From Paragonimus westermani (lineage: Eukaryota; Platyhelminthes; Trematoda; Plagiorchiida; Troglotrematidae): a stretch of 64,000 nucleotides of DNA. The stretch covers positions 62,001 through 126,000 of the forward strand of contig QNGE01000992.1 of the NCBI GenBank assembly GCA_008508345.1. Direction: 5' to 3'. The notes beneath the pieces were generated by a model, which saw nothing but the letters and a program-made list of their open reading frames with translations, did no database searches and was not told the DNA's origin. The translations under genes were made by a program, and so were the position numbers. Shown here in pieces: positions 26,001 to 36,429 of the stretch. The first letter of the stretch is position 1, and each line of letters starts with the position of its first letter.

Positions 26001-26545
26001 GTGGGGTGGAGGCACACACTTCCTGCAACTAACAAACTCCGTACTTGAATAACCCAAATACTGAGATTGTGGTGCTCATTGGAATGAATCACACGAAGAG
26101 GGGTGCAACTGTCTCAGTGGCAGATTGGACTGTTGGACGAGTAGCTCGATTATGGAACATGGTTGGCGGTTAAAGAAGTCCTTATTCCTGAGAAGCCTCT
26201 CGCCTGCTGGAACGCATGGCACAAGCTAACCTTGCTATCCAGTCAATTATCCGTTTGTGTAGAAATGGAGTGATAACTTTAACCCAATTACAGTCGATTT
26301 TCAGCCTGGATATAAACTACCCGTGGCTGTTGCAACGCATGAGGTATCAGGGCGAGTTAACTAGTGTTGCAGACTTCAGCGTTTTTTGAAGCAGAACCGA
26401 CGAATTGACGTTCTAACATCGAGTTCGCTCCCTCCTAATACAAAGGTTACGGGGGACTACAGAAGGGTTTACAATTCGGTACCTGATTTTAACTTAGCTA
26501 ATCAAACCGGAACAATCGTGAGGGGATATTTCAACTGAAATAAGG
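23060..26545. other. Stretch without recognised gene
   Basis: Frames of 64-80 codons at 23435-23656 (plus), 24338-24580 (plus), 25048-25330 (plus) and 25636-25866 (plus) show no known domain. The first part could hold upstream debris of the CR1-like element, but I could not read a clear endonuclease there. Confidence 0.4.
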
Positions 26546-26548
26546 TTG

Positions 26549-27330
26549 GCGGCATCCGTTAGCCTGTCACAGTGACCGAAGTCAAAGGACGCCTGCGCTT
26601 ATCCATCACTGCAATTGGCTTGCGCTGCACCAATTGCAGTTCCACTCACACACCACACATCCAGTGTAAACCCGAAGGAATAAGACCAGCAGGTGTGCCA
26701 ATGGGGCCTTTGTGTCCAGCCGGCCAATGCTGGTTAGCCACTTGATTGCCTAATAAGGAAAGGAAACTCATATCTCTCAGACACAACAGAGAGAGGCTGC
26801 AATGACGAGACCTAAACTAGGAAGAAAGATTTTTGAAGTGTAATACAACAAGCGCTGCAGTATAGGTGTGCAGGTTAGTGCATCCCAGAGAATATGTGGA
26901 TGAAAAGCAAATTTCTCATTGAACTACGTATAGCCAGACAGACCATTCATCATACAGTACACCAACAAAACCAAAGAAAAGAATGGATAGAAGACCACAG
27001 ACACTCAAGTTTCTGAAAAGAAGAGCGGATTAATTGTCAATGACCACGATGTTGGCCGATGCAGTCATTAACAGAAGTAGAATAAGTATACCGATATGAC
27101 CTACCTGAGCCTAGCGTACTCGCCGCCTCTTCGCCGACGGGGTACTATGAGTACGTTGGTGACCTACCAGCCCCAAACGGCCAGCGCATTCGCGGCCGCA
27201 CACATCACAACGCCATATAGTCACGTCACCGCGACCTATGGCACCGATGGTTCCTTTGCGTACCGCACGCTTCCGCTCGCGGCCGACTGAAATACACGCA
27301 TGACTGCAATCACATAGCAATTTCACAATA
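26549..27330 (-). mobile_element. 3' end of LINE family B (zinc-finger C-terminus + 3' UTR)
   Basis: On the minus strand this piece starts with the C-terminal zinc-finger coding end (27326-27111) and runs through a 3' UTR to about 26549. The UTR is nearly identical, in inverted orientation, to 43780-44245. Over about 176 bases around 26850-27020 I count only three differences from 43782-43960. A third, more diverged copy is at 32690-33420. The element is strongly 5' truncated, as is usual for LINEs. Confidence 0.85.
27111..27326 (-). pseudogene. LINE family B C-terminal C2H2 zinc finger (open fragment)
   Basis: An open 71-codon frame contains CDVCGRECAGRLGLVGHQRT followed by H. This is a classical C2H2 finger (C-x2-C-x12-H-x3-H) and then a basic tail ending KRRRVR and a stop. 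The same finger-plus-basic-tail ending is typical of the ORF2 C-terminus in a widespread animal LINE group. The relic copies at 43600-43693 and 33275-33420 show the same end and stop. It is a 5'-truncated part of a retrotransposon protein, not a host transcription factor, and has no start of its own that must be real. Confidence 0.8.
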
Positions 27331-28713
27331 TCACTTGCGGTGTGCCTAAAATGTTCGAGATAATGTGTTAATTACTTATATCTGAAGTGTTCATTCAAAA
27401 CGGTGGCATTTTTAACACCACATCGTTGTATAACAAGTATGAATAAGTCTTGTTTAAGGGTAATAGATACACGGGTGACAACGGCGCCTCCTTGTATCTG
27501 GGCATACAGAGTGAACCGAGCTGGTGCTACCTTCACTGAGCAGTTGATTGAGTGAATTATATGTTACAAATTTTACAGATTGCTGGAATTATTTTACGCT
27601 TTTCTAGCAGTTTTCTATTAGTCTCCACTGTCGGAAGCAATTCGTTCAATTGGACTTTCGGGATAAGTTTCACCATTGTTTCTCTTCCAAAATGGACGGT
27701 AAAAGTCAACAAAAGAACACAGGGTCATTTTTCGTTAATTTGCTGAAGATGATGAGACCAGTATGTTTGTTTTGGAACTGACGAAACTACTTCTTCGAGT
27801 GTAAAGCTTAATCATGAAGGTTTCTATCGTTGTCATTACTGGCACACTGTACACAATCAAGTATTTTAGGTCTCGACTGAAGTGAGTAAACAGATTGCTA
27901 AGGCCACGTAATGTATATACTCTTCGTTAAAGATAAATGGAAGCGATAGAACTCGGAGATTAAAACTGTTAAGCATATTTATCCATGATGAATACCAACA
28001 GTGCAAAGGGTTGACCACGAAAACTTTGTGGCCATTTTTGGTTGTTTTGTTCAGCAGAATTGTCTTGCACAACCCCCATAAACCAACCAGATCGAGCCGT
28101 CCCATTCACGTAGTGTGGATTCAGGTATTTGTGTCCGACATACTAATTTACTGCGGAAGGACCACATACCAAAATCAATGTTATTTTGTAAGTGCAGCTA
28201 GATGAGTGATTGATTAAGTCTCTTGTCAACAGTTGTTTGCACCACCGTTGAAAAAATATCACCAGCAGTTAGAGTGCTCCCCCCCACCTATATCCTTCCT
28301 TTACTCTTTGTATATTTGAGGAAAACCTTGTCCTAGCAACATTATTGTTGTGATCAAGTCGTTACTCAAGGCTGTGGGCAACAGCCCTGATAAACCAAAC
28401 AAACCAGATTTTGTTGGGATCTATACCAACATTTCTTCCGACACTGGAAAACGATCACCTAATTGTGGTGTAGATGAATTTCGAATGGAAACTTAATTGA
28501 CTGGTCTGATGAATCGTGACTACCAGTTTCCAAACTCATGTCTCAATCGGGCCAGATTGGTGCCTTGTTTCTGTCATGATGGCTTTCCGGGGACTGATTA
28601 CTGGAATCAGGTAGACGCAATCCTGTGCTTATACACTACCGGAATTCGTTTTAGCACCTTAACAGTCACCGCATCCGACACCCTTGTGTAAGCCTGCATT
28701 TCCACAAACGTGC

Positions 28714-28749
28714 AACACACACACACACACAGATGCACACATGCACACT
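28714..28749. repeat. (CA)n-rich microsatellite
   Basis: A CA run, then an interrupted GCACACAT-type tail. Confidence 0.9.
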
Positions 28750-29797
28750 GAGGGTAAATGATTGGTGCGGTAACCACCGCTAAATCCACACCTACTGCAT
28801 CAACAAAATAAACGGTTTGTCAACCACCTTAGCAACATGTACAGTTTGCGGTCAGCTGAGCAGCCACAATTGTTCATTTGCTTTGTGGGGGGAGCAGACA
28901 AAAACTCACACCTTGAGTGGATCGCAAATTGGTGGGTATTGTGTGACACGCCTCGCGAACAGTTCCGTTCATCCATCACATAAAATCTGCTTACGCTATG
29001 TTCCAAATAACCAGCGCAACTAGCCTCTAGAGGTCTGAATTCAAGAGAGACAGGCTATGGGTCAAGCAACGACCACATACCCTAAAGGTGTTTTGGATTC
29101 CGACCGTGCCAAACGAGAATTTGCAGTTAGGACTATTTTTCTGTTGTACAGATAACCGATTTATTCGGCCTGTCAGTGACACTTAAATATTCAACGAACC
29201 TGTACTAAAATATACGAATGATGACTATTCAAATTGAACAACACCCAGACCGCGAAAATGTCCACTAATATTCGAGGATCTCAGTAAGTTCGCAAGTGTA
29301 CCACAATTGAAACCTAGTACACCTGAGCCAGAAGTCACCTCCACATTGCCGTTCGTTTCGAATACTACACTCCGGTTCCCACTGTGACGGAGACAGCAAA
29401 CAATGTGAAAGTTGCAACCTGTAGAATTTACATTGGAAATTGACAGTGGATATCAGCTTTTTTGCCACGCGTATTATGTCGTGTCTTTCTGCTAGTGTTT
29501 CAGCACACAGAGAGAAAAGGGCGCACACACATTTAAAACGGAAGGTCGCCAAAACTTGGACTTAAAGTCACAATGAAACTAGAAACATTCGTTTCTGTAA
29601 CAGTCAGTCTTTTTTTCAGATACCCAACAAGTGTTACGACTACTGCTCCAAATAGAATCCGAGTCCTGTTTGAGGTTGTCGTGGCCTGTTCCCCACACCT
29701 TCCGACTAATAGAAACCCAAGTGATTTTGGTGGGCTTTGGACCTAGTGAACATAATGACCACGGAGAGAGTCGGATTTCACGTCTGACTTTGAACAG

Positions 29798-29818
29798 CAG
29801 GATCAGGATCAGGATCAA
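29798..29818. repeat. (AGGATC)n short tandem repeat
   Basis: Three and a half units of a hexamer. Such short tails sometimes end non-LTR insertions, but no element body could be read next to it. Confidence 0.7.
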
Positions 29819-31254
29819 GTAACTGGTTCGAGTGGCCCAGGCTGATGAATGGGATCGCAAGAAACTGCGACCAACCCTTGTTTGCGCCGATAAATTTCTC
29901 TTTATCATCCACCCCCCATGTAGATATATGTATCTTGAGTAATAAGGCGTGTGTGATCCCCAGTAGATGCTTGGTTCCTTGCTCTTCGCACTCCAGTTCT
30001 AACACCATGATTCGTTACTCCCAAACTAGCCTGACTGAATGCGTGATAAGGTTACTGATAGTCTTTTTCTTCATGCCCAAGCTGATGGAGTTTAGAACAA
30101 ACAAGTTTGCACTGAAAAGTAACACAAACGACGGGTTGGAGGTAAAAAGTCTCCATGGTAATTCTGTTTCGTATTGTCCACTAGACAGGCGATGTATGTT
30201 CAGGAGGCTAGTCACTAGCCGGGCTGCCATAAGAGAATCAGCTCGAATCACCAACCGTATCAACTCGGCCTAACGAAGGCATGACGGAGGCTAGTTGAGA
30301 GAATGTTGCAGTTGTGAACTAAAATGAAATGTAGTTACTACAGCCACAGAGAAATAATGCCGCCTTTTTCAATAGCATAATTACCAACAAAAATAGGTAA
30401 CCAAAACCACAGGAACGGTTGACACCGACGTCTAGCTGGCATACATAAATAAAAGAGTATGAAGTGTTAGAACATGCCTCATTGAGGCAATTTGTTTAAA
30501 TTCGATGAATCAATATCAGTATGTCAGTGAAATCCAGGTTGACAAATGAGCTGACAATGACAGGGTGACGTCGTTTACTTCGTTCATTGGAGTTTTCACT
30601 GTCCAGATTAATTGGATATATTCATTTCATAGACAACATTGTTTAATGTTAATACCCACATCCTGAATGTTGATCAGCTTCCATTTCTCGTAATTTCTCC
30701 AGTCACAAATTGTCTGAGTCCCACGACCTAGGAACATTTGTTAGGAATAACTATTATTTTCAGGGCACTTATGTTCCAAGGTACCTTACGTCAGTAGGGT
30801 AGGGGACAGAAAGTACTGCGATGGTTGAAATCTTCCACTTATTCCGACCCATCCACTGTTGTGTCTATAAAGGCCCAGTCATTGTGTTTGACTAGGAAAA
30901 AAGACGTGGCAAACACTATGGATTGCTTGATATACTGAAAACTCAACATGCAAGTCTGTGGTCGGAAGTGACTTGCTGTCATGTTAAATATGTTCTTACT
31001 GTCAAAAAGTATGAAGAGGGAAATCCCATGTTTGTGTTGACGTCTCATGAAATTTGTATGTATTCCATCAAGGGACTGAGTACAGTGTGTGAGCAGCGTT
31101 CATCTAGTAACATACCCGTGCTTCATTAACTGGATAGACGGCTCGTCTTCTAATAAAATACAGTATGTTTATCTATGAAGTGTCAATCTCAGTCATTCGT
31201 TCACCTCGTATCTGGTCGTTAGAACCTGCACTTTAAATCTCATGCTTATGCATA

Positions 31255-31497
31255 CCGCTACCCTTGCCCGCACAGGTTTAGACCGATGGATATCTGTCTT
31301 TGGTACTCCAACAGTTATTACAAGAGAACATGGAAACAGTTTAAATCACAGTGTCTTCGAGCTCTCACAAACCTTATTGAACAAAATAGTCTAGGACAAC
31401 TGTTTATCATTCCTACGCCAATGGGCTCGTTGAACAATTTGACCGTCAACTTAAAACTGTCCTAGAGACACATAAGGACCCGACACATTGGACATAA
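31255..31497 (+). mobile_element. Ty3/gypsy integrase fragment (relic)
   Basis: Two frames joined by a frameshift near 31400 read like the integrase core of a Ty3/gypsy LTR retrotransposon. The first is DRWISVFGTPTVITREHG, where the active-site aspartate position of the usual T-D-R-G reads R-E-H-G. The second, from 31405, is YHSYANGLVEQFDRQLKTVL, containing the conserved NG-VE with the catalytic glutamate. It ends at a stop at 31495. No LTRs, RT or protease were found nearby, so this is an isolated remnant. Confidence 0.75.
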
Positions 31498-32689
31498 TGC
31501 ATGTTTAGTGAACAGTGCCGTGTGCAACTTCGACTAGATGAAATATTGTTTTACTCAGAGCGCACTGGCAGGCCGCGATTGAGAGGACACTGCGTTATGT
31601 AAAGAGAAACAGCTACCGATGCTGGGACTACGTATGAACCATGTGGATGGACAACACGTAGCATGTTACTGGAAACAGTTTGCTTTGATCCGTTCCCTCT
31701 TGAATGTCATGTAAATTCAGTGCCTTATTGCTAAGACTAGAAAAATGTTAGATAGTTTAGCTCTGTGATATATACTTTATAGTTTCGCGCTACACACGAA
31801 CCGTAGTGAGACACTAATCCGCATTAGTGGTGCTCACATTCCGTAGTACAATCAGGGCTGAATAAGTCTATTAAACATACGAGGTTGTCAATGTGTTGCT
31901 CGAGCATCCTGCTGAAATAAAACGTGTTCATAGCCAATTGTTCCGGCAGTGATACGGCATTCTGTTGAAGCATATGGGTAAAGAGAATACCACAGTTTCT
32001 AAATGAATACGCGAATAGATGCTTTAGTTGTAACGTTTTCAGGAAAATCACAAGGACCCGATAATCTGTGTTACAACAAGCCTCACGTTGACGTCGAGTT
32101 GAAGTAAAGTGATGAGGGTCAATGAGGTATCCGAAATGTGGTTTTTGTACGAATCTATTCAGACAGCCTTTTTTTTGAGTATTTTTGAATATATATCCCT
32201 TCCCGAGGAATATGACGTGTAAAATTACTGACGCTTGTCCGCACCCGACAACTGAAGCTTCAGTACTCAAGCCTCCCAGTATGACTGATCTTTGTGTCTT
32301 TTAAGTATCCAGCGTACAGTGGATTTTGAAGTGTTACATTCTTGAGCGAGCCGACGGACTCTCTTCTGCGGCCTATTGTTTACAAGTCGCAGAACATCAC
32401 TGGCAAAACAGCCATCTGGTGATGTGGACGATCGACTAATTTGTGACGGTTATGAACATTGCCCGTTGTAAAAACCTTTGCATCGGCTCACGTGCTTTGC
32501 ATTAAACATGCTAGCGGTCTCCGCCACATTTTCACCATAGGCCACACAAACAAAAACCAATTCATTACGTCGTCCAGTTGTCAGACTAACGAGACGTAGT
32601 TCCAATAATGGTCGTGTGAACTGGTTCCAACATGATAATTCGTCCAGACAAATGAGAGAGAACCCCCGCCAGGCAAAGTGAACTGAGCA
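31498..32689. other. Stretch without recognised gene; one 148-codon minus-strand ORF
   Basis: The minus-strand frame 31824-32270 is open for 148 codons, long for this base composition, but has no domain I recognise. It sits between the gypsy scrap and a LINE copy and may belong to a mobile element. It could also be chance. Confidence 0.3.
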
Positions 32690-33705
32690 AATTGTGATCA
32701 ACAGTCGTATACGCGGTTGACGACATCCATCTCGGATTACGTTGTCACAGTGCCCATAACCAAAAGATACTTGCATATAACACAGAACAAAAGCGGCTTG
32801 TGCTGCGCCATCTGTGGTTTCACCCACACATCACACATCCAAGGTAGACAAGAAAGAATAAAACCCGGAGGCATGTGAACGATTAACCAGATTGTATGTC
32901 AAGATAAAAGCGGAACCATTATATCTCTGAAGTATAAAATGTGGAGACTCCGATGGAATAATCCAAGCTGGAAAGAAAAACACTGAAAATATTAGCCAAG
33001 ATAATAGTTCGGTGTGAGAACACCTATTGTCGCATACTAGATAGGATGAAGACGAGTTGAAACAAAAATCTCAAGTTGAATCAAAAAGCCTACGAGATAT
33101 TTATTGTACACTTGAGGGAAACAAAAGGTAGAAGGCTAAGTTTTCTGACAAGAGGATCCGGGTGTTTAACAGACGACGGTGATCGCTGTTTGATACGAAC
33201 GAAGAATCGCTATAGAAGACACAGTTTATTTGATCCTATTGTACTCGTCTTCAACATGATGGTGCATTGTGGGTACGCTAGTGACCTACCGGCCCGAGAC
33301 GACTAGCGCAATCGCGACCGCATCCATCACTACGCCAAGTAGTCATGTCACCACGACCTATGGCACTTGTAGTTCTTTTGTGTACCGCAAGCTTCAACTC
33401 ACGGCCGCCCATAGGTCCCCCAACTGAACCTCCGAACACTCGTCCGAATTGTGGTTCTCCAGACCGTTCGGTCCAAGACTGTTCTTGTTAGCTTTAAAAT
33501 CGACTATACAGTGCGACGTACTTGTTTGGATAACACTCTGATATGCTACCTTCCAGTTGCCAGTACAGCGGCTGCTTTAGAATCCGATCGTCGCCCATCC
33601 TGTGAACATGTCTTAGCCAATGAACCTGATTTTGTATCAACATGACTACAATCCCGCCCATGTCCGGTCGACAGAGTGCCTCAGTGTTCGAGGCCATACT
33701 CATTT
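32690..33705 (-). mobile_element. LINE family B, 5'-truncated decayed copy
   Basis: The minus strand begins near 33703 with MASNTEALCRPDMG and then VHWLRHVHRMGDDRILKQ, the post-RT block typical of these LINEs (LRW-GHV-RM-D-R-PK). At 33420-33270 follows the zinc-finger end in decayed form: the first cysteine has become serine and a stop sits within the histidine pair. The 3' UTR continues to about 32690 and matches the second tail unit at 44340-44500. Stops and frameshifts are present throughout. Confidence 0.8.
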
Positions 33706-33709
33706 AAAT

Positions 33710-35040
33710 ACATCAATCCGCAACTGTGTTGTAAGTAGTAATTGTTGGCTTATAGTTATTTATGTATAGCTGCATTGCGCCCAGGATGTATATCAAACCT
33801 GGGGTAGAATAGAATCATGGAGTTGGTTGGGTGTTCTGAAACGTTATTGACAGGGCCATGGAAGTGAGGTGTGTCATTTTACATTTAAAACTGATTCTAG
33901 CGAGATATTTAAAAAAATCGTTACCGAACACAATGACATCGCAAAGTTCTGAATGCATAATTAGTGAGCGCAAATGAGTTCGAGTTAACAAGACATGGCG
34001 GTGCGGTCGTGTGCCAAACTCTACTTTGTGCATCGTTTGCTAACTGGGGTAAGCAACATTTAGTGGAACAAATTACCATTAACTGAACTGAGTCATACGA
34101 AGATTCACTATGCTGTCAAGTTCGATGTATACTAACTGTCCCACACCCTTATCGAGAATATTTCAATAACACCATATGTACCTAGCCCCTGATCGATGTC
34201 TGTCACGTTTTTCGGTTCGTCAGTCTGTATTATGAAGTGAGAGGATCGCGTGATACACCTGGTCATTTCGTTCATCCTTATGTACAGGCCATGACGACAT
34301 AAAATCTTGGAAAGTTCTACTGATACCGTCAACTATAACGTGCATGTGAATCATGTGCAAGCATACGCACACGGGTGCGTCATCCTGTCATGAATAGTTT
34401 CTATCTAGAATTTGAAGAATCACGGTCGTAAAAACTCACGATGTGGTCGTGAACTGCGAGTAACTATTAAAGGATAACTACTGGAGTACCACACTCCGCA
34501 GTCAATCCCGTACGCTGAAACAATTACGCATTCTTTGATGTCACTTCGTTTGGTGATGAAACGTTTGTAAACTGAATGCTAAGCTGGGCGAACATCCCAC
34601 TACCTAAATGCTGAACTCCAGCTATGAACGCCACCACCACCATTTCCGGCTATCAGAAACTAAAGGATTCTGCTAGGACATTTGTTAGTGAGGTTGTAGT
34701 CCACTTTGACAGTAAACTGTCTTTCCACTTACGAGATATTAATTTGCATTCTGTCATGTTCATTCAAAATTCACCAAAACCAATCATGACAGCCTGCTTA
34801 GTTGAGGCGGTTTAGTGTCTAACCAGAGCTGGATGTTCCGATTCAAGTTCCATCCAGACTTTATCTTGGACCAACCCTGGTAACAACAACATCAATGAAT
34901 GTCAGTTTCTCTGTTCTGTTGCATTGTGGTCGGACTATGCGTACCAAAGTGGACGGTCTGGTTTGTAATCTCAATGAGCTAAGACAACTGCAGTGCGCAG
35001 TGCATAGGTCTTTCTTAGTTAGAGGTGGCTTTGAAAACCA
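33710..35040. other. Stretch without recognised gene
   Basis: Small frames only (up to about 72 codons), no domains or RNA genes seen. Confidence 0.4.
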
Positions 35041-35042
35041 AA

Positions 35043-35163
35043 CGAACAACTGTAAGATATCCTCACTGAATTTAGTATGAATGAAGTCAGACAGTTTGGA
35101 CGTCACGTTATTGATAAATGGACTGAGAATAACAGTGTTTCGAGCAAAATGTGTCATTCTCAA
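35043..35163 (-). repeat. Unclassified repeat, shared with 42403-42514
   Basis: In inverted orientation this matches a block nested in the LINE at 41249. The shared minus-strand translation reads ARNTVILSPFINN, then KLSDFIHTKFSEDILQ. The plus-strand copy at 42403 gives KLFNFIRTKFGADILQ after one frame change. Agreement at protein level despite base changes suggests a coding block of an unidentified element. The surrounding minus-strand frame (34861-35163) is open for 100 codons. Confidence 0.6.
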
Positions 35164-35502
35164 TCAATTTTTATGCGAGCAGCCGTTGGCCCATCGACCG
35201 ACCAACCCCTCACCAGGGTTTGTTCGAAGTTCCCACCAGTATGTGTCCGCCATGCTTCTTGATTGGGAGGGGGGGTAATACGTAAATCCAAACTTGTTTC
35301 GGAAAGTTGTGGTTCGCCATTACCTTACCGCCTACCATGGAAGAGTGAAGCAATCACGATTTTTCAGATAAGCTGATCTTCCCGTTGTGGTCTCTGCTTT
35401 GACGACTATAGAAATTTAGATGTACTGAGTATTTTCGGTGATGAATTCGTAGTGAACCTACTGGTCAGCCGGATTTCGGATGAACACAGCCGGGTAACAA
35501 TG

Positions 35503-36420
35503 TTATGACACCAACAAGTTCGGCCTGTTGCAGGCTGTCCCACTAGTGTGAACCCGGATAGGGGTTCCGGTTGTGGTATTCAGTAACCATTTCGGGAAGT
35601 GCTGCAAGGTTCGAGTGTGTAGTACCCTCAGTGTGGTGCACACACACTGAAATCCACGTGTACAGGTAAATTCATAAATAAGATTTGATTTGGTGAATGC
35701 TACCACTGGATCTTTTTTCGGGATTGAAAACACTCGCGTTGTTGGACGCAGCACAATGAGCCTAAGTGATTTATAAATTTGGTTCAGTGATAGCTGAATT
35801 CTTCGTCCTATACAAAATGCTACAACTTCATTGTTGAAAGGCAACGATAGGTACATCGATTTACGAGATACTGTTGTAACGGCTGGCCAGTCGTCCGTAA
35901 GGTTGGAATGCTTCCGGGAAAAACGCAGCGGACAATCATTTTTAATGAGAATCTGCCAGAAGAAATTGAGGTTGCTGAGCACACTATCATCTAAACAGAT
36001 TTTATGAACTCTGTGACATAATGCTCTCACCAGCCCACGTTTGAACGTGACTGGTGCAAAACCCTTGAAGCACAACAGGTGACCATTCAGCGTATCTTTT
36101 CCGATGGATACCTATACGGATATAACCATTTTCAGGGCTAGTAAGCTGGATGTCACAATGGATTAGAACAGTAAACTGAATTTCAGAGTTTAAACTGTTC
36201 AGATGTAAGCACGTAGGTGCAGCCTGACTGTCTGATTCGCAAATTACAAAGATGTCACCCACGTTATAGAATTTTGCGCCTTCTTTTAAAGAGAAACCAT
36301 AAATATATCGACCAGCACGGGCCTAAATAGAATTCCGAAGTAACTTTGTCCGCTCAACTCGGCTACGTATCGGGGTATTGCGGGTGTTCAGGAGGAATCC
36401 CAAAACATCGAATTGTCTCG
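35503..36420 (-). mobile_element. Penelope-like element (RT C-terminus + degenerate GIY-YIG)
   Basis: Read on the minus strand from about 36400, the order is FRPVLVDIFMVS (motif like G-P-LAD-FM), then GDIFVICESDSQA (the Y-DD palm box, its YVD part lost to a frameshift), then ENGY and HRK blocks. An intact 190-codon frame (36075-35503) follows with FKRGLVRALCHRVHKIC, KKDPVVAFTKSNLIYEFTC and LHTRTLQHFPKWL. This is the RT-to-endonuclease junction of Penelope-like elements. The GIY-YIG endonuclease is degenerate: where YIG is expected the sequence reads CVC, and a zinc-site cysteine is arginine. Upstream RT parts and terminal repeats were not identified. Penelope-like elements are known from schistosomes. 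Confidence 0.8.
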
Positions 36421-36429
36421 TGCTGTCGC

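Larger units (their letters stand above)
27340..31250. other. Stretch without recognised gene
   Basis: The longest frame is 142 codons (29845-30273, plus), overlapped by minus-strand frames of 76-109 codons. No familiar domain is visible and no exon chain could be joined. Two short simple repeats are listed separately. Confidence 0.4.

Noticed and set aside
27111..27326. Host zinc-finger transcription factor
   Set aside because: The finger, basic tail and stop recur at 33.3 kb and 43.6 kb downstream of LINE RT blocks, so it is a retrotransposon C-terminus.
32450..32827. 125-codon minus-strand frame
   Set aside because: It mostly overlaps the 3' UTR of a LINE copy that aligns with other non-coding tails, so the frame is incidental.
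35200..35520. Hammerhead ribozyme next to the Penelope-like element
   Set aside because: Penelope-like elements can carry hammerheads, so I looked for a CUGAUGA ... GAAA core on both strands near the element. I found no convincing core with pairing stems.
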